A DNA stretch of 64,000 nucleotides from Bordetella sp. 02P26C-1. GTDB taxonomy: Bacteria > Pseudomonadota > Gammaproteobacteria > Burkholderiales > Burkholderiaceae_B. Shown here piece after piece: positions 1 through 7,962 of the stretch; within the stretch, counting starts at the first letter, position 1; each line of letters opens with the position of its first letter. The stretch spans positions 1-64,000 of the forward strand of contig NZ_WSJB01000025.1 in NCBI RefSeq assembly GCF_009763255.1, written 5' to 3'. The translations under genes and the position numbers were made by a program. The notes beneath the pieces are model-generated. The model made no database searches. It was not told the origin of the DNA and worked only from the letters and a program-made list of their open reading frames with translations.

Positions 1-50
1 GCCGATGATAGTGAACATTCGTTTGTGAAAGTAGGTCATCGTCAGGCTCT
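1..50 (+). rRNA. rrf: 5S ribosomal RNA, 3' end (partial)
   Basis: The first ~50 bases match the 3' third of a proteobacterial 5S rRNA: the GCCGATGATAGTG block, a GTGAAAGTAGGTCATCG loop E/helix IV segment and the closing GTCAGGCTC arm that would pair with the missing 5' end. The 5' part, and presumably 16S and 23S, lie left of the window. The exact 3' end is estimated from helix I. A strong terminator follows immediately. Confidence 0.85.
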
Positions 51-57
51 TATCCTC

Positions 58-90
58 AAAACCCCATCGGAGATCTCCGGTGGGGTTTTG
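58..90 (+). terminator. rRNA operon terminator
   Basis: Two 15-base arms (58-72 and 75-89) pair with a single G-T wobble around a 2-base AT loop. The stem starts AAAACCCC and ends GGGGTTTT, so it also supplies its own U-run. It sits right behind the 5S rRNA end and is the natural rho-independent terminator of the rRNA operon. Confidence 0.85.
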
Positions 91-165
91 TCTTTGCGGC
101 GGTGCCTTAGACACGCCCAAAGACTCGGCATCTCCATGCCATAGAAAACCCCTCCCAATTCCATA

Positions 166-204
166 TAAAAAGCCCGACGAAACGACTCGTCGGGCTTTTT
201 GTTT
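166..204 (+). terminator. second rho-independent terminator behind the rRNA operon
   Basis: Arms AAAAAGCCCGACGA (167-180) and TCGTCGGGCTTTTT (187-200) pair perfectly around the loop AACGAC, followed by GTTTG. This is a textbook terminator, symmetrical enough to work in both directions. With the 58-90 hairpin it insulates the Hint-domain gene at 320 from rRNA transcription. The bases between the two hairpins and those up to 319 hold nothing else I recognise. Confidence 0.85.
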
Positions 205-319
205 GCCTACCGGGGACCGTTAGTTAATCATTGTAAAAGCCGCTACCTTCCGCGTTTCACTTCGCTACTATGTCGGCGCTGTAAACAGTTCTCTCAATAA
301 TCAGAATGGATAAAGATTC

Positions 320-1246
320 ATGGCAACTTATGAGACCAGCTTTGCGAGCGCACTGATGCGCATGGAAAATGGCAGCTTTACGGTGCTGGCCACCAGTGCT
401 GCGCAAAGCACGGCAATCGAATCAGTCGGCGATGGCGTATTTGAGCAGGGTGAACTGGTAACGATCGACACCACCATTAACGACAGTCAAATTCAGACCA
501 CCATCGAAGGCTTGTTTGAAGACGGTTACGTTATTTATGCTGATGGCGGTTACGTCCTGTTTACCAACACTCAGTACGAAGAGGGCACGACTTTTACCCT
601 GGAAAGCGGTGAGGAAGGTGGCACGCCTGGCTTGCCGGTCTGCTTTACTGCTGGGACATTAATTGACACTCCGCAAGGCCCCGTGGCAATTGAGGAGTTG
701 AAGGTGGGTGACGTGGTATTGGGCGCTAGTGGTCTGCGCACAGTGAAGTGGGTGGGCTGGCGCCATTACCAGTTGCGTTCGCCGCGTTTGACCGAGGCCG
801 ATCGTCAGGACATTATGCCAGTGCGCATCAAGGTTCACGCGCTGGCCGATCAGGTCCCGGCCCGTGACATCGTGCTGTCGCCGTGGCATCACGTCTTCAT
901 CGACAATGTGCTGGTCAAGGCGAATCAGTTGATAAATGGCCACAGCATTGTCCAGGAAACCCAGCTGTCGCGAGTGACGTATTTCCATCTCGAACTGGAT
1001 CAATTCGATGTGGTGCGCGCGCACAATCTGTATTCAGAATCGTGGGCCGATGGTGGCAACCGTGACTTCTTTGAAAACGTAGATGTGGCCACGCTGCGCC
1101 CTGAGGATCAGATGCGCCGTCGCGCCGTGCGTCCCGGGTTCACCGTTCTGAGCGGCAATGATGCGCGCTTGGCTGCGATCCAGGCGCGTATAGCGGCTCG
1201 TGTGGCAGACGTCGCCGGCGCGTCGCGTATGGAGAAGGCGGCGTAA
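320..1246 (+). CDS. Hint-domain (Hint_2) protein, orphan
   Basis: 308 aa. Residues 1-105 are an acidic, Thr/Gly-rich, probably beta-structured region with no recognised family. A Hint_2-type (Hedgehog/intein fold) domain starts at C108 in the context PVCFTAGTLIDTPQGPV and carries the block SPWHH (187-191), whose His matches the B-block position of autoprocessing domains. A third block, HLELDQFDVVRAHNLYSES, lies near 223-241. No C-terminal Asn-Cys splice junction is visible, so peptide splicing is unlikely; thioester chemistry at C108 is possible but unproven. There is no signal peptide, membrane segment or partner gene. The gene is alone behind the rRNA terminators. The family call is good; the function is unknown. 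Confidence 0.7.
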   Translation: MATYETSFASALMRMENGSFTVLATSAAQSTAIESVGDGVFEQGELVTIDTTINDSQIQTTIEGLFEDGYVIYADGGYVLFTNTQYEEGTTFTLESGEEGGTPGLPVCFTAGTLIDTPQGPVAIEELKVGDVVLGASGLRTVKWVGWRHYQLRSPRLTEADRQDIMPVRIKVHALADQVPARDIVLSPWHHVFIDNVLVKANQLINGHSIVQETQLSRVTYFHLELDQFDVVRAHNLYSESWADGGNRDFFENVDVATLRPEDQMRRRAVRPGFTVLSGNDARLAAIQARIAARVADVAGASRMEKAA

Positions 1247-1342
1247 GCTCAGCTCCGTTGAAGGGAGGGTGGCGGCGTAGGCACGTCGCCCACCTGCCGG
1301 TTCCCGCTCAGCCGGTAGCGCGAAATCGGCCCTTCGGTGCAG

Positions 1343-1372
1343 GGGGCTTGTCTCGTAGGAGAAACGAGCCCC
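1343..1372. terminator. hairpin between convergent genes
   Basis: GGGGCTTG (1343-1350) pairs with CGAGCCCC (1365-1372) with one wobble, and the loop holds an inner TCTC/GAGA stem. It lies between the Hint gene (+) and the MFS gene (-). No U-run follows on either strand, so it is only a candidate terminator. A second, weaker GC-rich inverted repeat lies at about 1268-1294. Confidence 0.4.
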
Positions 1373-1392
1373 AGAACAATGAGACCGTCGGT

Positions 1393-2595
1393 CTAGCTTA
1401 AGGGCCGCATCCTCGGATGCGACTTAAAGCTTATGGCTGTAATAAGACCTGTGGTCACAACGAATACGCAGAACACGCATACCGCCACATTCATCCCCCA
1501 ATAGTCCGCGATCCAGCCTACCCCGATCATCGGAACCATGCTGCCGATATAACCGATGACGAGATAGGTGGCCAGCAGTCCGGCGCGATTCTCGGCGGTG
1601 GCGATGCGGTTGATCATGCTCATGCCAGCCAGCATGCACCAGCCGTGTCCGGTGGCGGTGAAAAGTACGCCGAGCGCGAACAATACGCCGGAGGATGCCC
1701 ACAGGTTGGTCATCAGCAGCGCATTGCTGACGACGAGGCTGAGCAGACCCAGCATTCCGCAGAGATGGACGCGCAGTCGCCGGGATAGCATTTGCGTAGT
1801 GGCCGACGCGAGCAGTATCGATGCGATAGCCGTGCCGCTGACGACGGGGCCATGCCAGGCAACGAGTTCGTCCAGGAACAACGGCGACATGGCCGCGTAC
1901 AGTCCGAATACGCCAAAGGCCAGGAAGGGCAGGCAAGACGTCAACGCGAACGCTTTGATATCTGAGGGCTGCGGCAGTGTCAGCTTGGGCAGTATGTCGC
2001 GCAGACCCACAGGTAAGCGTTTGTGGACTTGCGCAGAGTCCGGAAGCCGCAATCGGAGGATGCCCGCAATCGCGACTAAACCCAGCACTAATGTCGGGAT
2101 ATAGGTCGTGCGCAAGGGAGCCGGTGCCCATTGACCCATGATGCCGCCGACAAGAGGTCCCAGACCGAAACCGACCGCGAGTAGAAAGCCGCTCATCACG
2201 GCGGCGCGCTGCGTTTGCCCGGGCGGCGCGAGCCGCATCATGCCGGCGTTGGCGCTGGTGGTGACTATGCTCGAGGCCACGCCTACGATAATACGACCAA
2301 AGCATAAGCTGGCCACGTCCCAAGCGTAGAGGCTGATGGCTGTCCCGATGAACATGAGAATCAAACCGACAGACATCATCGGACGGAATCCCACGCGGTC
2401 TGACAAACGGCCCAGAAATAACAGGCCGCACATCGCGCCAGCCATGTACATTACATAGATCAGCGAAATATCGCTGGCCTGCAGCAGCCATGTCTCTCGG
2501 TAGAGTGCGTACAACGGGCTGATTAAGGCGGTGCCCATGACACCCACGATCATGGCGAAACTTAGCCACAGGAATGGAGAGAGGCGACGCTTCAT
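1393..2595 (-). CDS. MFS transporter (drug or metabolite efflux type)
   Basis: 400 aa with the spacing of twelve hydrophobic segments typical of a major facilitator carrier. The conserved loop 2-3 motif A is present as GRLSDRVGFR (62-71). The closest general type is the DHA1-like exporter group, but the substrate cannot be told from sequence. The gene begins 93 bp downstream of the marR stop on the same strand, so the two probably share a transcript and the MarR protein likely controls this carrier. Confidence 0.75.
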   Translation of the reverse strand: MKRRLSPFLWLSFAMIVGVMGTALISPLYALYRETWLLQASDISLIYVMYMAGAMCGLLFLGRLSDRVGFRPMMSVGLILMFIGTAISLYAWDVASLCFGRIIVGVASSIVTTSANAGMMRLAPPGQTQRAAVMSGFLLAVGFGLGPLVGGIMGQWAPAPLRTTYIPTLVLGLVAIAGILRLRLPDSAQVHKRLPVGLRDILPKLTLPQPSDIKAFALTSCLPFLAFGVFGLYAAMSPLFLDELVAWHGPVVSGTAIASILLASATTQMLSRRLRVHLCGMLGLLSLVVSNALLMTNLWASSGVLFALGVLFTATGHGWCMLAGMSMINRIATAENRAGLLATYLVIGYIGSMVPMIGVGWIADYWGMNVAVCVFCVFVVTTGLITAISFKSHPRMRPLS

Positions 2596-2688
2596 TTGAG
2601 TTTAATGGCGGTACTGAAAGAAAGGGGAGAGATGCCGATCACAAGGCACAGCTTCAGGGCCAGATCGCGCAACCCGTTGTTCGCACAC

Positions 2689-3174
2689 TTAGTCGCCAAG
2701 AGAATCGAAGCGCCGCGAAATACTGTGCAGGCTGCCGCGCGTGACGGACAACTGTTCGTCGCTCAGATCCGCCAGTATGGTCTGCTCGATCTCAAGACTA
2801 CGCGCCAGAATCTGAGACGCGATATCAACGCCATGGGGTGTTAAGGCGATTCGTTTGCTACGGCGATCCGAGGGGTCGGTGGTCCAGTCAATAAAGCCGG
2901 CTTCCCTTAAAAACGCCAGTACCCGGACCAGGGACGATGTGTCCAAAAACAGCGCGTCGGCGAGGTCCTTCTGGCGCAGCGGTTCGCCGCGGGCGTACAG
3001 TTCGAGCAGCGGCATTCGGGTCGCGTCCGATAAGCCTAGCGGCTTAAAGCTGAGGTCGATTTGTCGACGCCACTGGCGATAGACGCTACCCAGCAGACTA
3101 CCCAAGCGCGCATTGACGTGCTGGCTTGGCAACGGCGGCGTCGCGTCCGGAGTCGGGAGGGGCTTTGTTTGCAT
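2689..3174 (-). CDS. MarR family transcriptional regulator
   Basis: 161 aa. The winged-helix core spans about residues 30-140: helix-turn-helix RQKDLADALFLDTSSLVRVL, followed by the wing signature TDPSDRRSKRIALT (DxRSxR motif). It probably binds as a dimer and represses itself and the MFS gene downstream until an aromatic or phenolic ligand is bound, as is usual for the family. An inverted repeat CTTTGT-N6-ACAAAG overlaps the start codon. No good Shine-Dalgarno precedes this ATG, so translation could begin downstream, for example near residue 20. Confidence 0.85.
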   Translation of the reverse strand: MQTKPLPTPDATPPLPSQHVNARLGSLLGSVYRQWRRQIDLSFKPLGLSDATRMPLLELYARGEPLRQKDLADALFLDTSSLVRVLAFLREAGFIDWTTDPSDRRSKRIALTPHGVDIASQILARSLEIEQTILADLSDEQLSVTRGSLHSISRRFDSLGD

Positions 3175-3180
3175 ACAAAG
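3163..3180. promoter_or_regulatory. candidate MarR operator
   Basis: CTTTGT (3163-3168) and ACAAAG (3175-3180) form a perfect inverted repeat with a 6-base spacer, giving an 18-bp site of the size and A/T-rich half-site type bound by MarR dimers. It overlaps the marR start codon. A TATAAG -10-like hexamer lies just upstream on the minus strand at 3201-3206, with no convincing -35. Confidence 0.5.
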
Positions 3181-3328
3181 CAGTTTACTACGGGTTTTCC
3201 CTTATATCCATAGTGAATTTTTATCCCCGCTGGCGGCCCGTCGTCAGGCGGGAGCAGCGAGGTAACCCGGAGGGCGTTGCTCGAGCCGCTTCACTCGTGC
3301 AGGCTAGGCGGCGTCATGACAATTCGAT

Positions 3329-3667
3329 TTAGCGTTTGCCCGCAGCGCTGAATTGCTCGCACATCTGCGTGCGCTGTTGTGCGGTACCGCTGGCGATCTT
3401 CTTTTGAGTGGCCTGAAGGCCTTGTTGAAATGCGGTTTCGAATTCCGCAGCCGATAAGCCGCTGGTCGCCATACTGCGCTGCTGTTCGGCCTTCATCTCG
3501 CTGAGTTGGCTGGGCGTATAGTCGCCGCAGGCCACGGCAACAGCATGCATTTGACCACCGAATTCGGCAAGTTTCTGGGCCGTGGCGGCATCTTGAGCCA
3601 AGGCTGGGCCGGCAAGGCTTATCGTCACAGCAGCAGTCAGGAAATTAAGGCGAAGAGAAAAAGACAT
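3329..3667 (-). CDS. small secreted protein of unknown function
   Basis: 112 aa starting at the ATG at 3667, preceded by AAGGA at good spacing; an in-frame start 33 bp upstream lacks this. Residues 1-24 form a clear Sec signal peptide ending ALAQ. The mature part is helical and Gln/Ala-rich, with two Cys (in VACGDY and QMCEQF) that could form a disulfide in the periplasm. I recognise no family. It lies last in the row of minus-strand genes behind proA, 82 bp after ychJ. Confidence 0.6.
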   Translation of the reverse strand: MSFSLRLNFLTAAVTISLAGPALAQDAATAQKLAEFGGQMHAVAVACGDYTPSQLSEMKAEQQRSMATSGLSAAEFETAFQQGLQATQKKIASGTAQQRTQMCEQFSAAGKR

Positions 3668-3749
3668 CGGGTCGTCCTTGAAAGTGAAGAGAAGAAGCAA
3701 AAAGTTTGGTTCCGACAGGGCCCGTGTGGCGCGTCACCCGGCCGCTTGT

Positions 3750-4133
3750 TCACTGAAACTCGCCATCGAGATAAAACCAGCGGCCTTCCAGCCGTTCGAA
3801 GCGGCTGTGTTCATGCAGGCGCGTAGCTTTGCCTGCCTGGCGGTAGCGCGCAACAAACTCGACGGTTGCGTGGTCAGCGTCCAGTTCGATGTGGTTTTTA
3901 ATCTGCAAACCGAGCCATTTGATATCGGGTGGATTCGGTTCGAGGGTCGCGGGACGCGTCTGCGGGTGCCAAGTGTCCAGCAGATAAGACAAGTCATCCA
4001 GCACGAACGCGCTGTAACGGGATCGCATCAAGGCCTGTGCGGTGGGCGCTTGCAATCGTTGCGGTCCCTGATGCCAGCGTTGGCAGCATTGCGTATAAGG
4101 TAGAAGGCTGTCACAAGGGCAATTCGCCGGCAT
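3750..4133 (-). CDS. YchJ family protein (UPF0225) with SEC-C-like zinc motif
   Basis: 127 aa, slightly shorter than E. coli YchJ. The N-terminus carries a Cys-rich SEC-C-like motif (CPCDSLLPYTQCC), expected to bind zinc. A NTF2-like region follows, with the family signature ALMRSRYSAFVLDDLSYLLDTW and a C-terminal HEHSRFERLEGRWFYLDGE. The biochemical role of the family is not settled. It begins 3 bp after the stop of the upstream acetyltransferase gene, so the two are almost certainly cotranscribed and translationally coupled. Confidence 0.8.
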   Translation of the reverse strand: MPANCPCDSLLPYTQCCQRWHQGPQRLQAPTAQALMRSRYSAFVLDDLSYLLDTWHPQTRPATLEPNPPDIKWLGLQIKNHIELDADHATVEFVARYRQAGKATRLHEHSRFERLEGRWFYLDGEFQ

Positions 4134-4136
4134 GGT

Positions 4137-4421
4137 TCAGGCGACCAGATCCTGGTATTCGGTGTGTCGTGCAATATAGGTGACGGCGTACGAGCATAGC
4201 GGCAGCACGCGCCAGCGGCGAGCGCGAGCGGTGTCGAGCGCGTGCCGCGTGAGCGCCGCAGCGATGCCGCGTCCACCGACTGCACCCGGTACGCCCGTGT
4301 GCTGGATGATCATGGTGCCATCGCGCAGTTGGTATTCCAATACGCAGGCATAACCGTCCACGCGAGCTTCGAAGCGGCCATTGGATTCGTCGTGCTTGAT
4401 CGTCAGTGTGGTGTTAGTCAT
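4137..4421 (-). CDS. GNAT-like N-acetyltransferase, short YidJ/Gcn5-related type
   Basis: 94 aa, the size of the minimal N-acetyltransferase-like family (Acetyltransf_CG). The acetyl-CoA pyrophosphate loop appears as GVPGAVGGRGIAAALTRHALD, followed by the strand-helix WRVLPLCSYAVTYIARHTEYQDLV, both family signatures. Substrates of these small proteins are unknown. It sits 45 bp downstream of a small membrane protein gene and 3 bp upstream of ychJ. Confidence 0.8.
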   Translation of the reverse strand: MTNTTLTIKHDESNGRFEARVDGYACVLEYQLRDGTMIIQHTGVPGAVGGRGIAAALTRHALDTARARRWRVLPLCSYAVTYIARHTEYQDLVA

Positions 4422-4466
4422 GGCGCGGTATTGTCAGGATCAGGGGCGGCCGGCCCTGGCGGTGAC

Positions 4467-4847
4467 TCAACGATACATGAACAGGATAACCCATACGGCG
4501 ATCATGGCGACCAAGCCTACCCAGCACGAGGCCCAGAATCCTACGATAGGAATCTTGATGCCTAGCGGCACGTCGCGCGGCTCGATATGTTTGAGCTGCT
4601 CGTTGGCGTACCGGAATACGCCGAAGTGAAAGCCGGGAAATGCCAGCCGGAAAAAATAGTCCTGCAGAATCGATGTCTTAATGACAAGAGGAAGCTGCCG
4701 GAACGAGCCATGCTTGAGCAAGGGATGCTTCAGCGTGTCGTTGACCTTGTCGGTATAGACAAAGAAGAGCAGCACACCACAGACACAGCAGACCAAAAAG
4801 CACAGCGTGACGAGACTAAATGCGTAAGCGAGAACTTGCGACGGCAT
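4467..4847 (-). CDS. hypothetical inner-membrane protein
   Basis: 126 aa with a hydrophobic, Cys-containing helix at about residues 8-31 and a second at about 100-124. The loop between them is basic and aromatic-rich (residues ~33-95). I recognise no domain. It lies between proA and the small acetyltransferase gene on the same strand, about 48 bp after the proA stop, suggesting membership in that transcript. Confidence 0.55.
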   Translation of the reverse strand: MPSQVLAYAFSLVTLCFLVCCVCGVLLFFVYTDKVNDTLKHPLLKHGSFRQLPLVIKTSILQDYFFRLAFPGFHFGVFRYANEQLKHIEPRDVPLGIKIPIVGFWASCWVGLVAMIAVWVILFMYR

Positions 4848-4895
4848 GGGGTTCCAGAGTGCGATAACGTACTGACAACAGATGACAAACGGGGC

Positions 4896-6176
4896 TTAGC
4901 CGCGGGTTTGGCCTTCGCCCGTCAAGATCCATTTCAGGGTGGTGAGGCCTTCCAAGCCAACGGGGCCGCGTGCGTGCAAGCGATTGGTCGAGATGCCGAT
5001 TTCAGCGCCCAGGCCATATTCGAATCCGTCCGCGAAGCAGGTCGGCAGATTCACATAGACCGAGCTGGAATCGACTTCGCGCTGGAACCGTTGGGCCACC
5101 GAGAAGTTCTCGGTGACGATGGAATCGGTATGGCCCGAGCCCCAGCGGGCGATGTGCTCGACGGCTTGGTCGTAGGTGTCCACGATACGTATGGCCAGGA
5201 TGGGCGCCAGATATTCTTCGGCCCAGTCGTCCTCGGTGGCGGGTTTCGCGGCGGGGACGAGTTCGCGTGTGCGCTCGCAGCCGCGCAACTCTACTCCATG
5301 GGTGATGAGCGCGTCGGCGAGCTTGGGCAGGATGGTGGGGGCGACGCTGGCATCGACCAACAGGGTTTCCATCGCGCCGCAGATACCGTAGCGGTAGGTC
5401 TTGGCGTTAAAGGCGATGGTATGCGCTTTTTCCGGATCGGCGTCGGCGTGGATGTACACGTGGCAATTGCCGTCCAGGTGCTTGATCAGCGGGACGCGCG
5501 CTTCGCGCGACAGGCGGGCGATCAGACCCTTGCCGCCTCGCGGCACGATGACGTCGATATGCTCGGTCATGGTGATGAGCTTGCCGACGGCGGCGCGATC
5601 GGTCGTGCCCACGACTTGGACGGCCTCGGCGGGCAGGCCGGCCGCTTGCAGGCCGATTTGCACGATTTTGCCCAACGCGACATTCGAATGGAATGCCTCG
5701 CTGCCGCCACGCAAAATGGTGGCGTTGCCGGACTTCAGGCAAAGCGCGGCCGCATCGATCGTGACGTTAGGGCGCGATTCGTAAATGATACCGATGACGC
5801 CGAGCGGGACGCGCATCTGCGCGACGCGCATGCCATTGGGGCGTAGCGTGCTGGCGGTGGTGCTACCGATGGGGTCTGGCAGATTGGCGATCTGGCGCAG
5901 GCCTTCGGCCATTTTCGCCAGGGCCTTATCGGATAGGGTCAGTCGGTCGAGCAGTGCCGGTTCCAAACCGTTGGCGCGTGCCGCCTCCAGGTCGCGCGCA
6001 TTGGCGGCCTGCAAGGTCTCGCGGTGTTCCAGCAAGGCGTCGGCCATGGCGAGCAGGGCCTGATTCTTGGCGGTGCCCGTGGCTTGCATCATGACTCGGG
6101 AGGCGCGCCGGGCGTTTTCGCCCAGGGCCAGCATGGCGTCGTCGATATCGGTATGGGACATGATGGTGTCTGACAT
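4896..6176 (-). CDS. proA: glutamate-5-semialdehyde dehydrogenase (gamma-glutamyl phosphate reductase)
   Basis: 426 aa, full length for ProA. It reduces gamma-glutamyl phosphate with NADPH to glutamate semialdehyde in proline synthesis, in the cytosol. The aldehyde-dehydrogenase-type fold is recognisable throughout: the nucleotide-binding stretch [33 protein letters not shown], the catalytic Cys at about C266 ([13 protein letters not shown]) and the C-terminal [29 protein letters not shown] signature. Two Met codons compete as start (residues 1 and 6); neither has a strong Shine-Dalgarno. It follows holA by 60 bp. proB is not in the window. Confidence 0.95.
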   Translation of the reverse strand: MSDTIMSHTDIDDAMLALGENARRASRVMMQATGTAKNQALLAMADALLEHRETLQAANARDLEAARANGLEPALLDRLTLSDKALAKMAEGLRQIANLPDPIGSTTASTLRPNGMRVAQMRVPLGVIGIIYESRPNVTIDAAALCLKSGNATILRGGSEAFHSNVALGKIVQIGLQAAGLPAEAVQVVGTTDRAAVGKLITMTEHIDVIVPRGGKGLIARLSREARVPLIKHLDGNCHVYIHADADPEKAHTIAFNAKTYRYGICGAMETLLVDASVAPTILPKLADALITHGVELRGCERTRELVPAAKPATEDDWAEEYLAPILAIRIVDTYDQAVEHIARWGSGHTDSIVTENFSVAQRFQREVDSSSVYVNLPTCFADGFEYGLGAEIGISTNRLHARGPVGLEGLTTLKWILTGEGQTRG

Positions 6177-6236
6177 GATTCGGGGGAAGGGCCTGGTGCG
6201 CCCTTCATAAAGTCTAAGTGTATCGTGCCGCGCGGC

Positions 6237-7289
6237 TCAGGCGCGGCCGCCAGCGGCAATGCGTAAGGCCAGACGGATCATTTCTTCCCACGGATCCGAC
6301 AGGCGGCCGGCGACGGGCAGGCCTTTGATCAATCGGTCGACCTCGTGGGCATGCTGCACGGCCATCGGCCAACTGTTGGCGGGAACGCGCGCCAAGGCCT
6401 GCAGCGCGAGCTTTTCATGGGCGCCGAATATACGCAGGCGCCGCATCAGCGCGCCGCTGTCCTGACCAGCGGCGCGGGCTTCGGCCACGCGGGCAAGCAG
6501 GCGGATTTCGTCGCCGACTGCCCACAGAACTAGGGGCAAGGCTTCGCCTTCGGCGCGTAAGCCTTCCAGCATGCGCACGGTACGGGCCGCATCGCCCGCG
6601 AGCATGGCATCGCGCAAGCCGAATACATCATAGCGGGCGACATTGAGCACGGCGCGTTCGACGTCTTCGGCCGAGAGCTGCCCCTCGGGATAGAGCAGGG
6701 CGAGCTTTTGGATTTCCTGATGTGCCGCTAACAGGTTGCCTTCGACTTTGTCGGCCATCCATTGCAGCGTCGCGGAATCCGTGCGCTGCTGCTGACGGAC
6801 CAGACGCGCGCCGATCCACGCGGGCAGCCGCGTGCGGTCGATGGAGGCGATGTCGACCATGATGCCGCCTTGCGCCAGGGCCTGCACCCATTTCGATTCG
6901 CGCGTGGCCTTGTCCAGCCGCGGCAGCGAGACGACGATCAGCGTATCCGGGTCTGCTTGTGCGGCGGCTTGGGTGGCGAGTTTGCCGAGCGTCTCGGCAC
7001 CAGTCTTGCCGGGCTTTCCCGTCGGAAGTTTGATTTCAAGCAGACGTTTGTCGCCAAAAAGCGAGACGCTTTGGGTGGCCGCGAACACCGCGCTCCAGTC
7101 GCTGCGCGCATCCATTACCAGGGATGTGCGCTCGGTGTAGCCGGCTTGCCGCGCCGCGTGACGCAGGGCGTCGCCAGCTTCGACCACCAGCAAGGGCTCA
7201 TCGCCAGACACCGTGTACAACGGTGCCAAGTGTTGTCCGGCTCGTTGCAGATGATCGATCAGTCGGTCAGCGTCTAGCGACTGCCCCAT
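6237..7289 (-). CDS. holA: DNA polymerase III subunit delta
   Basis: 350 aa, usual size for HolA, the clamp-loader subunit that opens the beta sliding clamp. Domain order fits: a RecA-like N-terminal domain starting with an aspartate-rich segment and PLYTVSGDEPLLVVEAGDALR (residues ~18-38), the ATPase-like middle, and a C-terminal helical collar (ARYDVFGLRDAMLAGD onwards). The start lies 3 bp from the lptE stop, the usual lptE-holA coupling in proteobacteria. Confidence 0.93.
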   Translation of the reverse strand: MGQSLDADRLIDHLQRAGQHLAPLYTVSGDEPLLVVEAGDALRHAARQAGYTERTSLVMDARSDWSAVFAATQSVSLFGDKRLLEIKLPTGKPGKTGAETLGKLATQAAAQADPDTLIVVSLPRLDKATRESKWVQALAQGGIMVDIASIDRTRLPAWIGARLVRQQQRTDSATLQWMADKVEGNLLAAHQEIQKLALLYPEGQLSAEDVERAVLNVARYDVFGLRDAMLAGDAARTVRMLEGLRAEGEALPLVLWAVGDEIRLLARVAEARAAGQDSGALMRRLRIFGAHEKLALQALARVPANSWPMAVQHAHEVDRLIKGLPVAGRLSDPWEEMIRLALRIAAGGRA

Positions 7290-7292
7290 GTC

Positions 7293-7952
7293 TCACCACG
7301 AGCCCGTGCCGGGCGAACCGGGCGTGCGCCAGCTGTCGGGCCGATCGTCTTTGATCTCGACGTTGGGATCGTAGACGGGCGCGTCGGGGTTGTCTTCGCC
7401 GCGTTGAATGGCTTCGTAGCTGGCTTTGACTTCGGGGGCGGTGATGCGTCGGACCACGCGGCCCACCAGCGATTGCTGCATGGACTGGTAGAGGGTTTCC
7501 ATTTGCACTTCCTTGGCCTGGACGAATTGATCGTCATAGGGCATGTCGCGGTACACAGACAGCGTGGTGTCGGGCAGGATGGTCGCACCCTTGTTGGTGA
7601 TCAGGCGGAAGGAAAAGTCGATGCCCAGCTCGTATTCCTCCACGCGTCCTTGCGCGGTGAGCGACACTTCGCGCAGAGAACGCTCATTGCCGATCACCTG
7701 CAGAATGGCTTCGCCATCGGTCGGTTTGTCGACCAGGCGCGTATCGGGCGAGGCGGCACGGATAGCGCGCCGCAACTCCGCACCAAAGCGCGTATTGTCT
7801 GGCGCGCCGACATACAACGTCTTGAACGGGAGTGGCGTGACGCCACGCAGGGCAAAGCCGCAAGCCGCCAGCAGCATGACGGCCGCCAGGGCGGTGGCGC
7901 GCAGCCACCAGCGGGAGCGGAGATGGTGCAGGCGGAATGCGGCGTTTTGCAT
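7293..7952 (-). CDS. lptE: LPS-assembly lipoprotein LptE
   Basis: 219 aa. A positively charged N-terminus, a hydrophobic stretch and a lipobox LLAAC with Cys31 mark it as a lipoprotein. The body GFALRGVTPLPFKTLYVG and the later ERSLREVSLTAQGRVEEYEL segment are typical of LptE, which plugs the LptD barrel in the outer membrane and helps insert lipopolysaccharide. The C-terminal tail is Asp/Pro-rich and probably disordered. It sits between leuS (10 bp) and holA (3 bp), the conserved leuS-lptE-holA order. Confidence 0.93.
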   Translation of the reverse strand: MQNAAFRLHHLRSRWWLRATALAAVMLLAACGFALRGVTPLPFKTLYVGAPDNTRFGAELRRAIRAASPDTRLVDKPTDGEAILQVIGNERSLREVSLTAQGRVEEYELGIDFSFRLITNKGATILPDTTLSVYRDMPYDDQFVQAKEVQMETLYQSMQQSLVGRVVRRITAPEVKASYEAIQRGEDNPDAPVYDPNVEIKDDRPDSWRTPGSPGTGSW

Positions 7953-7962
7953 GCGTGGCCTC

